Of a stretch of 64,000 nt of DNA, positions 16,111 through 26,700 are shown piece after piece. Origin of the DNA: CALWOS01 sp963595735. Its GTDB lineage: Bacteria > Bacillota > Clostridia > Oscillospirales > Oscillospiraceae. The number at the start of each line of letters is the position of its first letter. Position 1 is the first letter of the stretch. The stretch lies in contig CAVBJJ010000004.1 in the NCBI GenBank assembly GCA_963595735.1, positions 1-64,000 of the forward strand, written 5' to 3'. The notes beneath the pieces were generated by a model, which did no database searches, was not told where the DNA came from, and saw only the letters and a program-made list of their open reading frames with translations. Both the position numbers and the translations under genes were made by a program.

Positions 16111-19100
16111 TTATTCACCAAGCAGACGGAACAGGAAGGTCACGATCTGTGCTCTCGTGCAATCGTCATCCGGGCTGAAGTGGGTGGCGTCTGTGCCATT
16201 GGTGATACCGTTTTCCACCGCCCAGGCAACCGCCTTGGCATAGTAGGCATCCGCCGCCACATCTGCAAAGGGCGCATCGCCCTTTACCGCCGGGGTCTTG
16301 GCATAGCGGTACAGGAAGGTCGCCATCTGGGCGCGAGTGCAGCTTTCCTCCGGGCTGAAGTGGGTGGTATCCGTACCCTTGGTGATGCCGTTCTCTACCG
16401 CCCAGGCCACTGCCTTGGCATAGTAGGCCTCCGCCGCCACATCCACAAAGTCACTGGCGTTCTTCGCCTCGGGAGAACCGGCTGCACGCCAGAGGAACAC
16501 GGCCATCTGGGCACGGGTGCAGCTCTCATCCGGGCTGAAGGTGGTTGCGCTGGTGCCGGTGGTAATGTTCTTATCCACCGCCCACTTCACGGCCTCCACA
16601 AAGTACGCATCCTCGGGAACATCCCGGAAGCCGCTGTTGCTGCCGGACTTGGCAAAGCTGGCAGTGACAGTGACATTCTTGCCGGGCATGGTAAAGCTGT
16701 AGGAGCCATTGCTGCTCTCCTTCAGCGTCACGGCATTGCCGTTGCTGTCGGTGACAGCGATCTTATCCAGGGCATAGCCGCTGTCCGGGGTCACCGTGAC
16801 CGTAACGGTCTGACCGGAGGCCGCCGCGCTGCGGTCTGCTTTCACCGTGCCGTTCTGTGCCTTGGCAACGGTAACGGTGTAGGTCGTGGTGGTTCCACCG
16901 CCACCGCCACCACCGCCGCCGGTGCTCTTGGTAAAGCTGGCTGTGGTCACGGCACTGTCCGCCATGCCGTCCTTCACGGCAATGGCCTTAATGGTCGTGG
17001 TAGCCGTCAGGGTGATCGGCTTGCTGTACAGGGTGCTGGAGGCAGTGGGCGTGCTGCCATCGGTGGTGTAGTAAATTTCCGCACCCTCCGTGGCGCAGGT
17101 GATCGTCACGATCTGAGAACCGGTAAAGCTGCCGCCGTTGGGAGAAATTGCCGGTGCGGCAACGGCTTCCTGTGCCGGATCGTCCACCTGGGGTGCATTG
17201 TTCTGCTTGACGATCGTGCCATCCAGCTTCCAGTTGTCGATAGTGATTCTGGCGCCGTCTCTCAGGACAATGCCATAGCCGGAGATACCGGTGCTCAAAT
17301 CGCTGCGCAGGCTTTCCTCCTCGCACTGGTTGTGGATGAGCAGGTCAGCCAGTTCCTGGCTGTGCAGGAACGCGCCGGTTTTGCCCTCGGTGTTCTTGAT
17401 CTCACCGGTGGTCACCATGGTAACATTCACGCCAACATCCTTGGCGGGCTGTTCCACGGAACCGTTCTGCAGTTTCTTCTCGTTATTGTAATAGCCGTAG
17501 CTGAGGACTGCGATACCGGTGTTCCGGCCCACAAGGCTGCCAATGTCCGCAGTCGTGTTGTTGGTCTTCAAGCTCATGTCGGCATAGACATTGCCAGCCA
17601 CGCCAGCCTGCATACCGGCAATGCCGCCGATCGTCGCGGAGTTCACGCCCGCCTCGGCAGTAATGCTGCCCAGGGCATAGCTGTTAGCGATAACGGAGAA
17701 GCCGTCCAGCGCCACCAGGCCGCCGCCATAAGCGGTGTTGCCGGAGGAGGCGGTCGTCAGGTTCACATTTGCGCCGCAGTTGGTAACAATGCTGTGCCAG
17801 GTGTAACCGGCAATACCGCCTGCGTAGCTCTGATTCATCGTGGAAACGGACACAGAGCCGGAAACCGTGCAGTTGTTGATCAGGCAGCCGCCGCCCGTCT
17901 GGCTGTTATCAACTACGGCCGCGATGATGCCGCCGTAAACCGCTGTGCTGTCGTTGCGCTTTGCCACAATGGAGGCGTTCTGCACGCCCAGGTTCCGCAC
18001 AACAGCGCCGTCCAGGCAGGCAAACAGGCCGCTGGACACATAGTCCACGGGATTTGCCGCCGTGCCGATCACCATGTTGCTGATCTTGTGGTTCTGTCCG
18101 TCAAAGATACCGCCGAAGTAATGTGCGCCGGCATTGCCCACGGGGACCCACTGGCTTCCCGCCAGATCAATGTCCGCGGTCAGCACAATGTACTCGTTGT
18201 CGAAGTGCTCGTCTTCATTGACTGCCGCTGCAAAGGCGCGCAGCTGATCCGCAGTCCGGATCTGATAGGGCTTCTCTGCGGTACCCTCGCCGCCGTCGAA
18301 GATCTTCTCGGGATCGGCCGTGTCATAGCCGCTGGTGTCGCCCAGCAGCGCCTTGTTCAGCGCAACGACCAGCGCGCCCTTCAGCGCCTTGTCATCGCTG
18401 CTGCCGGTAGATGCGTCATTGACGGTCTGATCCGCAACGACCGCGTCCAGAATGGTCTTTGCATTTGCCGCGTCAAAATCCGCAGGGGAAACGATTTTTG
18501 CGGAAGTGACTTTGCTGTCCTCGACCGTGACGGCAACGATCACATTCTCAGCCGTATCGCGGCCATAGTAGGTGCCGTCCTTGTACTTCACTTCCTGGGT
18601 GGGCGGCGCGATGGGCTTATAGGTCACATCTGCGTTCTCTGCACCGAAGGTCACCAGCTTCTCGCTCACGACCCACTTTTTCAGGCTCAGACCCAGCGTA
18701 TTCGTATCCGCCGGGAAGCTGTTGAAGTTTTCGTTGAGCTTATCCGCCAGCGCCTTTGTGTTCAGTGCCGGAAGCGCTTCCAGACCGTCCACCAGCGCGC
18801 CGCTCATAAACTCGCCGTTCTCGTTGTAGCCCAGGGGAACCGTACGGCCCAGAGCCACAGGGGGATTCACCGTGCTGCCCACGATGGTCAGCTTTACATT
18901 TTCGCTGTAGTAGCTGTCATAGGTTTTGCTGATCGCCGTGGCCATACCGGCAATTGCGCCCACATACTGTGTCCAGGAGCGGGCAGTTGCATTGGTCGTG
19001 GTATAGCAGTTGACAAGGGTGCTTGCCTGGCAGCCGGCGATGCCGCCCAGATAGGCCACGCCGCCGTCATCCACGGTGCGATCGGTTTCGCCGGAAACAT

Positions 19101-22100
19101 CGCCCAGGGTGTAGCAGTTGGCGACCAGACCAAAGGAGGTCAGACCGGCGATGCCGCCCGCTTCCGCATTGGCAGTCTTGCAATAGGCATCCAGGCTGGT
19201 ATTCGTCCAGCTGTTTACGATATTGGAATACTGGCTGTAGCCAACGAGACCGCCGGCGTAGCTGTTATATTCCACCATGTCAGAGGTCGTGGTTTTCACC
19301 ACCACGGTGCCGGTTGCCCAGCAGCCGTCCACCGTTGCGTTATCCGTAAAGCCCGCAAGGGGACCTGCCATGATGGAGTACTCACTCGTCACATAGATCT
19401 TTGCGTCCTTCACGCCCAGGTTCTTCACCGTGGCGTTTTCCAGCTCGGCAAACAGACCGAAGTACATCCGGGGCTTGGTATCCTGTACCGGTGCGCTTGC
19501 GCTGCCGATCTCCAGGCCGCTGACGGTATGGTTCCGGCCGTCAAACACACCCTTAAAGGTCTGCAGGCCCGCATCCACATTACCGGCAGGCGTCTGCCCC
19601 TTGTTCAGGGTGATGTCAGCGCCCAGCGCAATGTACTTGCCCGCATAGTCTGTATCGCTGAAAGAGTCTGCAAATTTGCTCCACTGATCCGCCGTCTCGA
19701 TGATCCAGGGATCGGCTTCCGTACCGGAGCCGGAGTCAAACACATCCACGGGGTCTTTCGGCTCCTCATAGGCCTTTGCGCTCAGGAGGACCTTGTTGTT
19801 CTGCAGCGTCCAGCCGTACCAGACCGCGGGGCGCATTGCATTCAGCTCGACCTGTTCATAGCCAACATCATCGCTGGTCAGCCAGGCGTCCGCCGCCGCC
19901 ATGCCCGACTTGGACAGGCCGCTGTTCATGGTTGCAGCAAACGCCGTAGTGCCAGTTACCTTGCCAGTGACATTCTTCGTGTCGCTATTGGTATTCTTGC
20001 CAATAGCCTCCAAAGTTATCGAATTACCGTTGACCATAGCGGTGGCATTGGAATTATAGTAGCTATCGACTGCCACACCGCTGGCAAGCTGACCTACCAG
20101 GCCGCCGATACTGGGTGTAGTTGCCGGCGTTTTATTAGTCAGGGAAAGGTTTCCTGCCGCATAGCAGTTCTGGATGATACCACTCAGCTGACCGCCCAGA
20201 CCGCCGGCAAAGGAACTCATAAGTGCGCTGTAATTTACGCCGCTTGCCGTTACATCGCCCAGCGCCGCGCAGTTTGCGATATAACTGTCTCTGCTGTTGC
20301 CCGCAATCAGACCGCCTGCCTGAGCTGTGCCCATGCTGACCGTATCCGGAACGATTGCGGAAACCGCGATATCTGCCCAGCAATTTGTAATCACTGCATT
20401 ATTAGCCAGCTGACCGATCAAACCGCCTGCAAAGCTGTAAGACTCGGATTTTACGGAAACCGCACTGCCTGTTGCAGAACAATGGTCGATCGTCACATTG
20501 CCACCGATTCTGTTCGCGCCGCCGACCAGTGCGCCGGCAAAGCAACGATCAGTACCAGTCGTCTGCACATAAATCGCCACACCGGTCAGCTTCAGATTGC
20601 TGACTGTTGCGGTATTGCCCAGATAATCAAAGAAGCCCGCGCTTGTCAGCGCCTTGGGGGCGCTTGCCGTGCCGATGGTCATACCGGAGACCGTGTGGTT
20701 CCGGCCGTCAAAGCTGCCGGCAAAGGAATGGATCGGCGTCCACTCGCCCTGCAGGGCAATGTCGGCGTCCAGCGCCACATAGCAATCGGAATAGGTCGTA
20801 TCTTCCGCCGTTGCCGCGGCAAAGGCGCGCAGCTGGGCTTCCGTCTTGATGATGTAGGGGTTGTCCTGGGTACCCTCGCCGGAAGCAAAGATCGGCGCTT
20901 CCGCCTCGCCAAAGATGACCTTGCCATTCTTCAGTGCCCAGCTGTTCAGGTCAACCGTCTTGCGGTAGTTGATGACCGCTGCAAAAATGCTGTTAAAGGA
21001 ATAGTGCGCCAAATATTCATCCGCCGCAGAAAGTCCGGTTTCAGAAATACCGTCATTCATCGTTGCCGCGAACGCCTTGGCATCGGTATCCTCTGCCGTG
21101 ATCTTGTTCTTGTCCGCGTAGTCCCACTTCTTCACATCGCCGACTGCCGCGACCGTTTCCGCCGCAGTGTCGTTGACCGTCAGGACGCAGCCTGCATCGT
21201 AGTGGGAATCCACGGCAACGCCGCCAGCCTGCTTGCCCAGCAGCGCGCCGGTGTAGGCATCAAAGGAGGTGGCAGAATTGCTCAGGGTCACATTGCCCGC
21301 GGCATAGCAGTTCTCCACCAGGAAGCTGGAGTAGCCGATCAGGCCGCCGGCGGTGCAGTTGTTGTACTTGGAGCTGACGCCGCTGGCCGTCACATTGCCC
21401 AGCGCCGCGCAGTTCACGATCAGGTTGGAGTCGCTTGCCTTGCCCAGCAGACCGCCCGCGAACACAGCGTTTGTCGCGGAAACCGCTTTCACCGGCACAT
21501 CGGCAATGCAGTTGCTCACATAGGTATCGTTGGTCGACTGACCGACCAGACCGCCGGAGTACGCAAAGTTACCGGCATTCACAGAAACCATGCTGCCCTG
21601 TACGGTGCAGTTGTCGATCTTCACGCTCTTCACGGCGCCCGCCAGAACACCGCCGGAGGTGTTATCCAGCGTGCCGCTGGTCTGGGCGTAGATCGCCGCG
21701 CCGGTGATGTTCAGGCTCTGAACAGAAGCGCCCGCCGGCAGGCTGTCAAAGAAGCCGACCTCCGTCTTATCCACAGGAGATGCTTCCGTGCCAATGGTCA
21801 TGCCGGAGACCGTATGACCGTCGCCGTCAAAGCTGCCGGCGAAATTGTGGATGGGCGTCCAATCACCGTTCAGCGCAATGTCCGCACCCAGCTTGAAATA
21901 CTTGTTGGCCGTAATAAGCTTGCCATTCACAGTCGCCGCGGCAAACTTCCGCAGGTGTTCCTCGCTGCTGATGACATAGGGATCGGCCTTGGAGCCGTCG
22001 CCGCCGTCAAAGTAATCCGGCTCCTCCGGAAGAACGCTGCTTGCGCCGATGGGCAGCAGACGGTCGTCCGTGCCTTTTTCCCAGCTGTTCCAGCCGCCCT

Positions 22101-23676
22101 CGGTCATGGACAGGAAGAGATCCAGCGTCATGCCGCTGTCGCTGCTGAACACATTCTTTGCAAACCAGGTCTGCGCCGCGGTCAGCTGGTCTGCCGTCAG
22201 GGCGGCGGTCAGCTTCTTCAGGATCGCATCGCCCTTGATGTCTGCCGCAGACAGACCCTCGCAGTTTCCGTTATCGCTGGCGTAACCGTAGCTTGCGCCG
22301 ACCGCGACCGGCTCCGTCACCTCGCCATCATAGTAGGACTGCTTTGCGTCTGCATTAAAGTAGCAGCTGTACGCCGCAGCAGAGGAAGCATTTCCGCCGA
22401 CCACGCCGCCGATGGCAACATCTGCGCCGTCCTCATAGGAGCTTTGCTCTCTGACCAGCGTGGTGTCCGAGTAGCAAGCATACACTGCGCCGGCGCTGAA
22501 GCCGACCACGCCGCCGGTACCGCTGACCATACCATCGCTGGTATCGCCGATTGTACCGAAGGCCGCGCAGTTGATCACGAGAGAATTATTGCCCGTGCTG
22601 CCCACAATGCCGCCCACGGAGTTTTCCGTGCCGCTGGAGGACGCGATCGTCACATTTGCCCAGCAGTTGGCGATCAGGCTCTTCACACTGGTGGAACCGA
22701 TCAGGCCGCCGATGTAGGAGTATCTCTCCGCATCGGTCAGGTTGCCCGTGCTGGTAATCGTACCAGTCGCCCAGCAGTTTTCCAGCACAATGCCCTGTCC
22801 CGCGCCGGAGGCGATCAGGCCGACATTCTGGCTGCCCTGATAGGCGTTGTAGACGACTGCGTTCTTGACCCCGACATTCCGGATCACGCCGCCATCGCCC
22901 AGGTCGCCAAACAGACCCACATTTTCCTTTTCCGCCGGTTCTGCCTTGGTGCCGAAGGTCATGTTTTCAATGGTATAGCTTCCGCCATCGAAAATGCCCT
23001 TGAACACGCCGGAGCTGCCGATCGGCGTCCAGTCGATGCCGGTGAGATCCAAGTCGTTGTTCAGGCTGACATACTGTCCCTGATAGGTCTCGCCGCCGTT
23101 GACCGCCTTGGCAAAGGCCTGCAGCTGCGCCACCGTCTTGATGAGGTAGGGGTTCTGCTTTGTGCCGTTGCCGGAGTCAAAAACCGTGTCGTCGGTGGGA
23201 TCCGGAGTGGTCGTCTCGGCCTTGCTCAGCGCATCCCGCACAGCGGCCTTTACGCCCTCGCTGCTCCGGGTCGCGCCGGAAACGCCCTCGACCTCCGGGC
23301 TGTTTGCCTCCACGATCTTGTCAAACAGAGAAGCGACATTCTTGGAAGTCCAGTAGCTCTGCTTCTCCTGAGAAACCAGTTCCACCTTGGAAATTTTTCC
23401 GCCGGTGATGGTCACTTTCAGATTGATGGCTCCATTGCTAAAGCCCGTTCCGGTACCCTCATAGGTACCGTCTTTGTAGGTAACATCCGATCGTGTCAGA
23501 TTTTCCACCGCTTCCGGGGAAATCTGCAAGTCTGTCGTTTCCACCGCTTCTGTCGCTACGGGCGCATTGCTCTGCAGCTGGTCGTCCTCCACAGCGAATG
23601 CGGGAACGGCGCAGCTGAGAACCATCACCAGCGCGATCAGAATCGATAGAAATTTGGTCTTTGCCTGTTTCTTCAT
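16111..23676 (-). CDS. Giant SLH-anchored surface protein with an FMN-binding domain and GLUG-type repeats
   Basis: A 2521-residue exported protein. Order: signal peptide (1-28, cleavage after AFA); FMN_bind-type domain (~66-155) with SGATRSS (133-139), the motif whose Thr can carry covalent FMN; four homologous modules starting near 166, 556, 929 and 1312, each opening with an F-x-x-G-x-G-T...P-Y/W-x-I signature and carrying GLUG-type GG(L/I)(V/I)G turns (about twenty in all, predicted beta-helix); a second, degenerate FMN_bind-like domain (~1693-1790); a fifth module (~1792-2165); a chitobiase-C-terminal-like domain (~2170-2250); a run of nine Gly; a beta-repeat domain (~2262-2345); and three SLH domains (~2345-2521) that would hold it on secondary wall polymer. 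The ATG follows AAGGGAGGTAAAACCAAAAGC. It is 117 bases downstream of another SLH gene on the same strand, with no clear terminator between. Role unknown: adhesion or extracellular electron transfer are possibilities. Confidence 0.85.
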   Translation of the reverse strand: MKKQAKTKFLSILIALVMVLSCAVPAFAVEDDQLQSNAPVATEAVETTDLQISPEAVENLTRSDVTYKDGTYEGTGTGFSNGAINLKVTITGGKISKVELVSQEKQSYWTSKNVASLFDKIVEANSPEVEGVSGATRSSEGVKAAVRDALSKAETTTPDPTDDTVFDSGNGTKQNPYLIKTVAQLQAFAKAVNGGETYQGQYVSLNNDLDLTGIDWTPIGSSGVFKGIFDGGSYTIENMTFGTKAEPAEKENVGLFGDLGDGGVIRNVGVKNAVVYNAYQGSQNVGLIASGAGQGIVLENCWATGTITSTGNLTDAERYSYIGGLIGSTSVKSLIANCWANVTIASSSGTENSVGGIVGSTGNNSLVINCAAFGTIGDTSDGMVSGTGGVVGFSAGAVYACYSDTTLVREQSSYEDGADVAIGGVVGGNASSAAAYSCYFNADAKQSYYDGEVTEPVAVGASYGYASDNGNCEGLSAADIKGDAILKKLTAALTADQLTAAQTWFAKNVFSSDSGMTLDLFLSMTEGGWNSWEKGTDDRLLPIGASSVLPEEPDYFDGGDGSKADPYVISSEEHLRKFAAATVNGKLITANKYFKLGADIALNGDWTPIHNFAGSFDGDGHTVSGMTIGTEASPVDKTEVGFFDSLPAGASVQSLNITGAAIYAQTSGTLDNTSGGVLAGAVKSVKIDNCTVQGSMVSVNAGNFAYSGGLVGQSTNDTYVSNCIADVPVKAVSATNAVFAGGLLGKASDSNLIVNCAALGNVTASGVSSKYNNCTAGGLIGYSSFLVENCYAAGNVTLSNSATSFDAYTGALLGKQAGGVAVDSHYDAGCVLTVNDTAAETVAAVGDVKKWDYADKNKITAEDTDAKAFAATMNDGISETGLSAADEYLAHYSFNSIFAAVINYRKTVDLNSWALKNGKVIFGEAEAPIFASGEGTQDNPYIIKTEAQLRAFAAATAEDTTYSDCYVALDADIALQGEWTPIHSFAGSFDGRNHTVSGMTIGTASAPKALTSAGFFDYLGNTATVSNLKLTGVAIYVQTTGTDRCFAGALVGGANRIGGNVTIDHCSATGSAVSVKSESYSFAGGLIGQLANNAVITNCWADIAVSAIVPDTVSMGTAQAGGLIAGNSRDSYIANCAALGDVTASGVNYSALMSSFAGGLGGQLSGIIQNCYAAGNLSLTNKTPATTPSIGGLVGQLASGVAVDSYYNSNATAMVNGNSITLEAIGKNTNSDTKNVTGKVTGTTAFAATMNSGLSKSGMAAADAWLTSDDVGYEQVELNAMRPAVWYGWTLQNNKVLLSAKAYEEPKDPVDVFDSGSGTEADPWIIETADQWSKFADSFSDTDYAGKYIALGADITLNKGQTPAGNVDAGLQTFKGVFDGRNHTVSGLEIGSASAPVQDTKPRMYFGLFAELENATVKNLGVKDAKIYVTSEYSIMAGPLAGFTDNATVDGCWATGTVVVKTTTSDMVEYNSYAGGLVGYSQYSNIVNSWTNTSLDAYCKTANAEAGGIAGLTSFGLVANCYTLGDVSGETDRTVDDGGVAYLGGIAGCQASTLVNCYTTTNATARSWTQYVGAIAGMATAISKTYDSYYSENVKLTIVGSTVNPPVALGRTVPLGYNENGEFMSGALVDGLEALPALNTKALADKLNENFNSFPADTNTLGLSLKKWVVSEKLVTFGAENADVTYKPIAPPTQEVKYKDGTYYGRDTAENVIVAVTVEDSKVTSAKIVSPADFDAANAKTILDAVVADQTVNDASTGSSDDKALKGALVVALNKALLGDTSGYDTADPEKIFDGGEGTAEKPYQIRTADQLRAFAAAVNEDEHFDNEYIVLTADIDLAGSQWVPVGNAGAHYFGGIFDGQNHKISNMVIGTAANPVDYVSSGLFACLDGAVVRNLGVQNASIVAKRNDSTAVYGGIIAAVVDNSQTGGGCLINNCTVSGSVSVSTMNQSYAGGIAGYTWHSIVTNCGANVNLTTASSGNTAYGGGLVALDGFSVIANSYALGSITAEAGVNSATIGGIAGMQAGVAGNVYADMSLKTNNTTADIGSLVGRNTGIAVLSYGYYNNEKKLQNGSVEQPAKDVGVNVTMVTTGEIKNTEGKTGAFLHSQELADLLIHNQCEEESLRSDLSTGISGYGIVLRDGARITIDNWKLDGTIVKQNNAPQVDDPAQEAVAAPAISPNGGSFTGSQIVTITCATEGAEIYYTTDGSTPTASSTLYSKPITLTATTTIKAIAVKDGMADSAVTTASFTKSTGGGGGGGGGTTTTYTVTVAKAQNGTVKADRSAAASGQTVTVTVTPDSGYALDKIAVTDSNGNAVTLKESSNGSYSFTMPGKNVTVTASFAKSGSNSGFRDVPEDAYFVEAVKWAVDKNITTGTSATTFSPDESCTRAQMAVFLWRAAGSPEAKNASDFVDVAAEAYYAKAVAWAVENGITKGTDTTHFSPEESCTRAQMATFLYRYAKTPAVKGDAPFADVAADAYYAKAVAWAVENGITNGTDATHFSPDDDCTRAQIVTFLFRLLGE

Positions 23677-23793
23677 GCTTTTGGTTTTACCTCCCTTAAA
23701 AATTTCTCAAAAGGAATGACTGCGAAAAATGGATGTGCAAACCAGCCCCTTTCTCCAAGACCCGGTATAAAGCCGGTCCTTTTATCTGCTTAT

Positions 23794-26700
23794 CTATTTA
23801 TTGTCAATCCCCGACTGACGGTAGAGGAATGTAACAATCTGGCTGCGGGTGCAGTCTTCCTGGGGGCTGAACCGCCCCGCTCCGGTGCCGGAGGTGATGC
23901 CGTTTCGGGATGCCCAGGCTACCGCGTCTGCATAATAGCTGCCGGCTTCCACATCGGAGAAGTCGGAGCCGGAAACCGCTGGCTCGCCTGCCGCGCGGTA
24001 CAGGAAAGTGACCGTCTGGCCGCGGGTCACCGCAGCGTCCGGGTCAAAGCTGGTGGAAGAAGTACCGGCGGTAATGCCCTTCTGCACCGCCCACAGCACC
24101 GCATCGTAATAGTAGGCGTCATTCGACACATCCGCAAACATGTTGCTGCCGGAAACCTTCGGCGAACCGGCGGCGCGCCACAGGAAGGTCACCATCTGCC
24201 CGCGGGTGCAGGAAGCATCGGGGCTGAATGCCGCAGCGGAGGTGCCGTCCGTGATGTGCTGCTGCACAGCCCAAAGCACTGCATCCTTGTAATAAGCGTC
24301 ATCGGGAACATCCGTAAACGGATTTTCCGGCTGGACAGGCTCCGACTGGAATGCAGCCGTTACCGTGACCTTGCTGCCAGGCATGGAGAATGTATATTTC
24401 CCATCGCCTTTCTCCGTGAGAGACAGGGTATTACCGTTGGCGTCGGTCACGCGCAGCTGCTCCAGCTGATAGCCGCGCTCCGGAGAAACGGTGATCGTCA
24501 CCACATCTCCCTTGCCTGCGCTCTTGGGATTCACTGTCACAGTGCCGTTCTGGCAGGGGGCCACACTCACAGCATAGCTCGCGGAAGCGGAACCACCGCC
24601 GCCACCGCCACCGCCGCCGGCGCTTCTCTTGGTAAAGGTCGCGGAGGCCACCTGGCTGCCCGCCATCTCATCCTTCACGGCAATGGCCTGGATCGTTGTC
24701 GTTGCCGTCACCGTGATCGGTTCGCTGTACAGGGTGCTGGAAGCACTGGGGATGCTGCCATCCGTGGTGTAGTAAATGCTTGCACCCTCCGTGGCACAGG
24801 TGATCGTCACCTGCTGGGAATCGGTAAAGCTGCCGCCGTTGGGAGAAATCTCCGGGGTGGCGGCCGCCTCCTGCACGGCCTCCTTGGTAAAGCTTGCCGT
24901 GGTCACCTGGCTGTCGATCATGCCGCTCTTTACGGCAACGGCCTGGATGGTCGTCGTCTCCGTCAGGATGATTGGCTCACTGTACAGGCTGCTGGAAGCG
25001 CTGGGGGTGCTGCCGTTGGTGGTGTAGTAAATTTCCGCACCCTCCGTGGCGCAGGTGATCGTCACCTGCTGGGAATCGGTAAAGCTGCCGCCATTGGGAG
25101 AGATCTCCGGCGCGGCGACCGTCTCCGGCACTTCCGAGGAGAGATTGGTGGTATACCACAGGCTGCTCTCGTCACCGCGATAGAGCGTCAGTGGCGCTGT
25201 GTCCTTTGCCACACTGGTCACGCAGCGGAAGTACTGGCCATTGGTGCAGAACTGCAAAGTACGGCTGGGATAGCGCGCATTTTTGCACACCATGTGTCCA
25301 CCCTCCCAGGTGATCGTCCAGCGCGCAAAGGTCGAACCGAAATCCGCCGAGGTATTCAGCTGGTCGGTATTGCTGCGGCAGGCCAGATACATGGCGTTGC
25401 TCGCGCCGCCCAGGCGAATCGCGTATTTGGGCGCAACGCCCTCTGCTCCGGTGCCGGGAATTTCCACGATCTGTACCGCATAGGTTCCCGAAACACCGGT
25501 CAGCTCCCCGTTTGCCAGGCCCATCCCGGCGCTTTCCAAGGACACCGCCGCCGATGCATTTCCCATTTCCAGGCCGCTCTGGGAGCCATCACACACCAGG
25601 GCGCGGCCGCCGCCGGTGATCACATAGGTGCCGCTCCAGTCTGCAGGCTCTTCCTTCAGCTCATAGAAGTGGGGCGTTGTCCCCTCCGGCGTGGCGAAGT
25701 ACTGATACAGCGCATAGAGCGTGACCTCCGTGCCGTTCAGGGCGTACGCCTCTCCGGCCTTGCCATAGTCTGCCGCCTCCACAGGCGTCAGCACGGGATT
25801 CTCGACCCAGCCCACAAAGTGGTAGGCCTGCGCGACGCTCTCCGGCGTGCCCTGGGGCTTGGGCAGATCGACCGTCTCGCCCACATACGAATTCATGTCC
25901 GCCTGCGTAACACCGTCCGGCACCACAAAGTGTATCGTTGCGGCGGTTTTGGCCGCAAAATGGATCGTTACCGTGCAGTCCTCCCGCATGGCAGAAACGC
26001 GGAACACATTTCCATCCTGCTTTACAACCGCAGCCCCCTCCGGGGAAACCGTACAACCGGACGCATAATAGCCCACCGCCGGCTTCGCCGTGATCATTGT
26101 GCCACGGGTCTCCACGGTGTTCTGCTCATTGTCCGAATCGGTCTGGACGGTCAGATTGTACTGGTTCATCAGCGCCCAGGTGGAATTGACCGTCTGCACG
26201 GTGTCCACCTTTCCGTGACCGGGATAGGCATCCTCTGCGGAGACCACAATGGGGAACGCCGCCTTTTTCTTGACGGCATCCTCGGCTGTCTCAACAATGT
26301 AATTGGACGGCATATTGTTGGCGGCAACGATCTGGCTGGAATAGTCCCACTCACCGCAGCGCTCCTTCATGTCCCGGATCGCAGTCGAGATATCGTTGCC
26401 CACCAGCAGGCTGTCATAGAAAGCCTCTTCAAAGGTATAATCCCCCACAAAGGTAACGGACTGGCTGTATCCATACACCGCGCCCATGCCTTTTTCCATC
26501 AGGGGAGATTCCAATCCATCCGTGGCCATGCCCAGGCAAATCGCCATCCACAGCAGGCCGTTGTTCGCCGTGCGATCCATATGGTTTGCGATGGCCGTGC
26601 CGTCCACCTGGTAGTATTTCATCCGGCCGCTTCCGCCGCCATAGACCGCATGACCATCTTTATAATCCTCTTCCGTCAAGCCCTCTCCGCTTTGAATGCA

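Noticed and set aside
16600..23200. Regularly spaced similar DNA segments that could be mistaken for a CRISPR array or satellite
   Set aside because: They code in frame for GLUG-type modules and SLH domains; unit lengths are variable and long.
16180..23649. A 2489-codon open frame on the plus strand, opposite the giant surface protein gene
   Set aside because: The encoded sequence is His/Gly/Arg/Ala-rich low complexity without domains, as expected for the reverse complement of GC-rich repetitive coding DNA. The minus-strand frame has a signal peptide, recognisable domains and a ribosome site.
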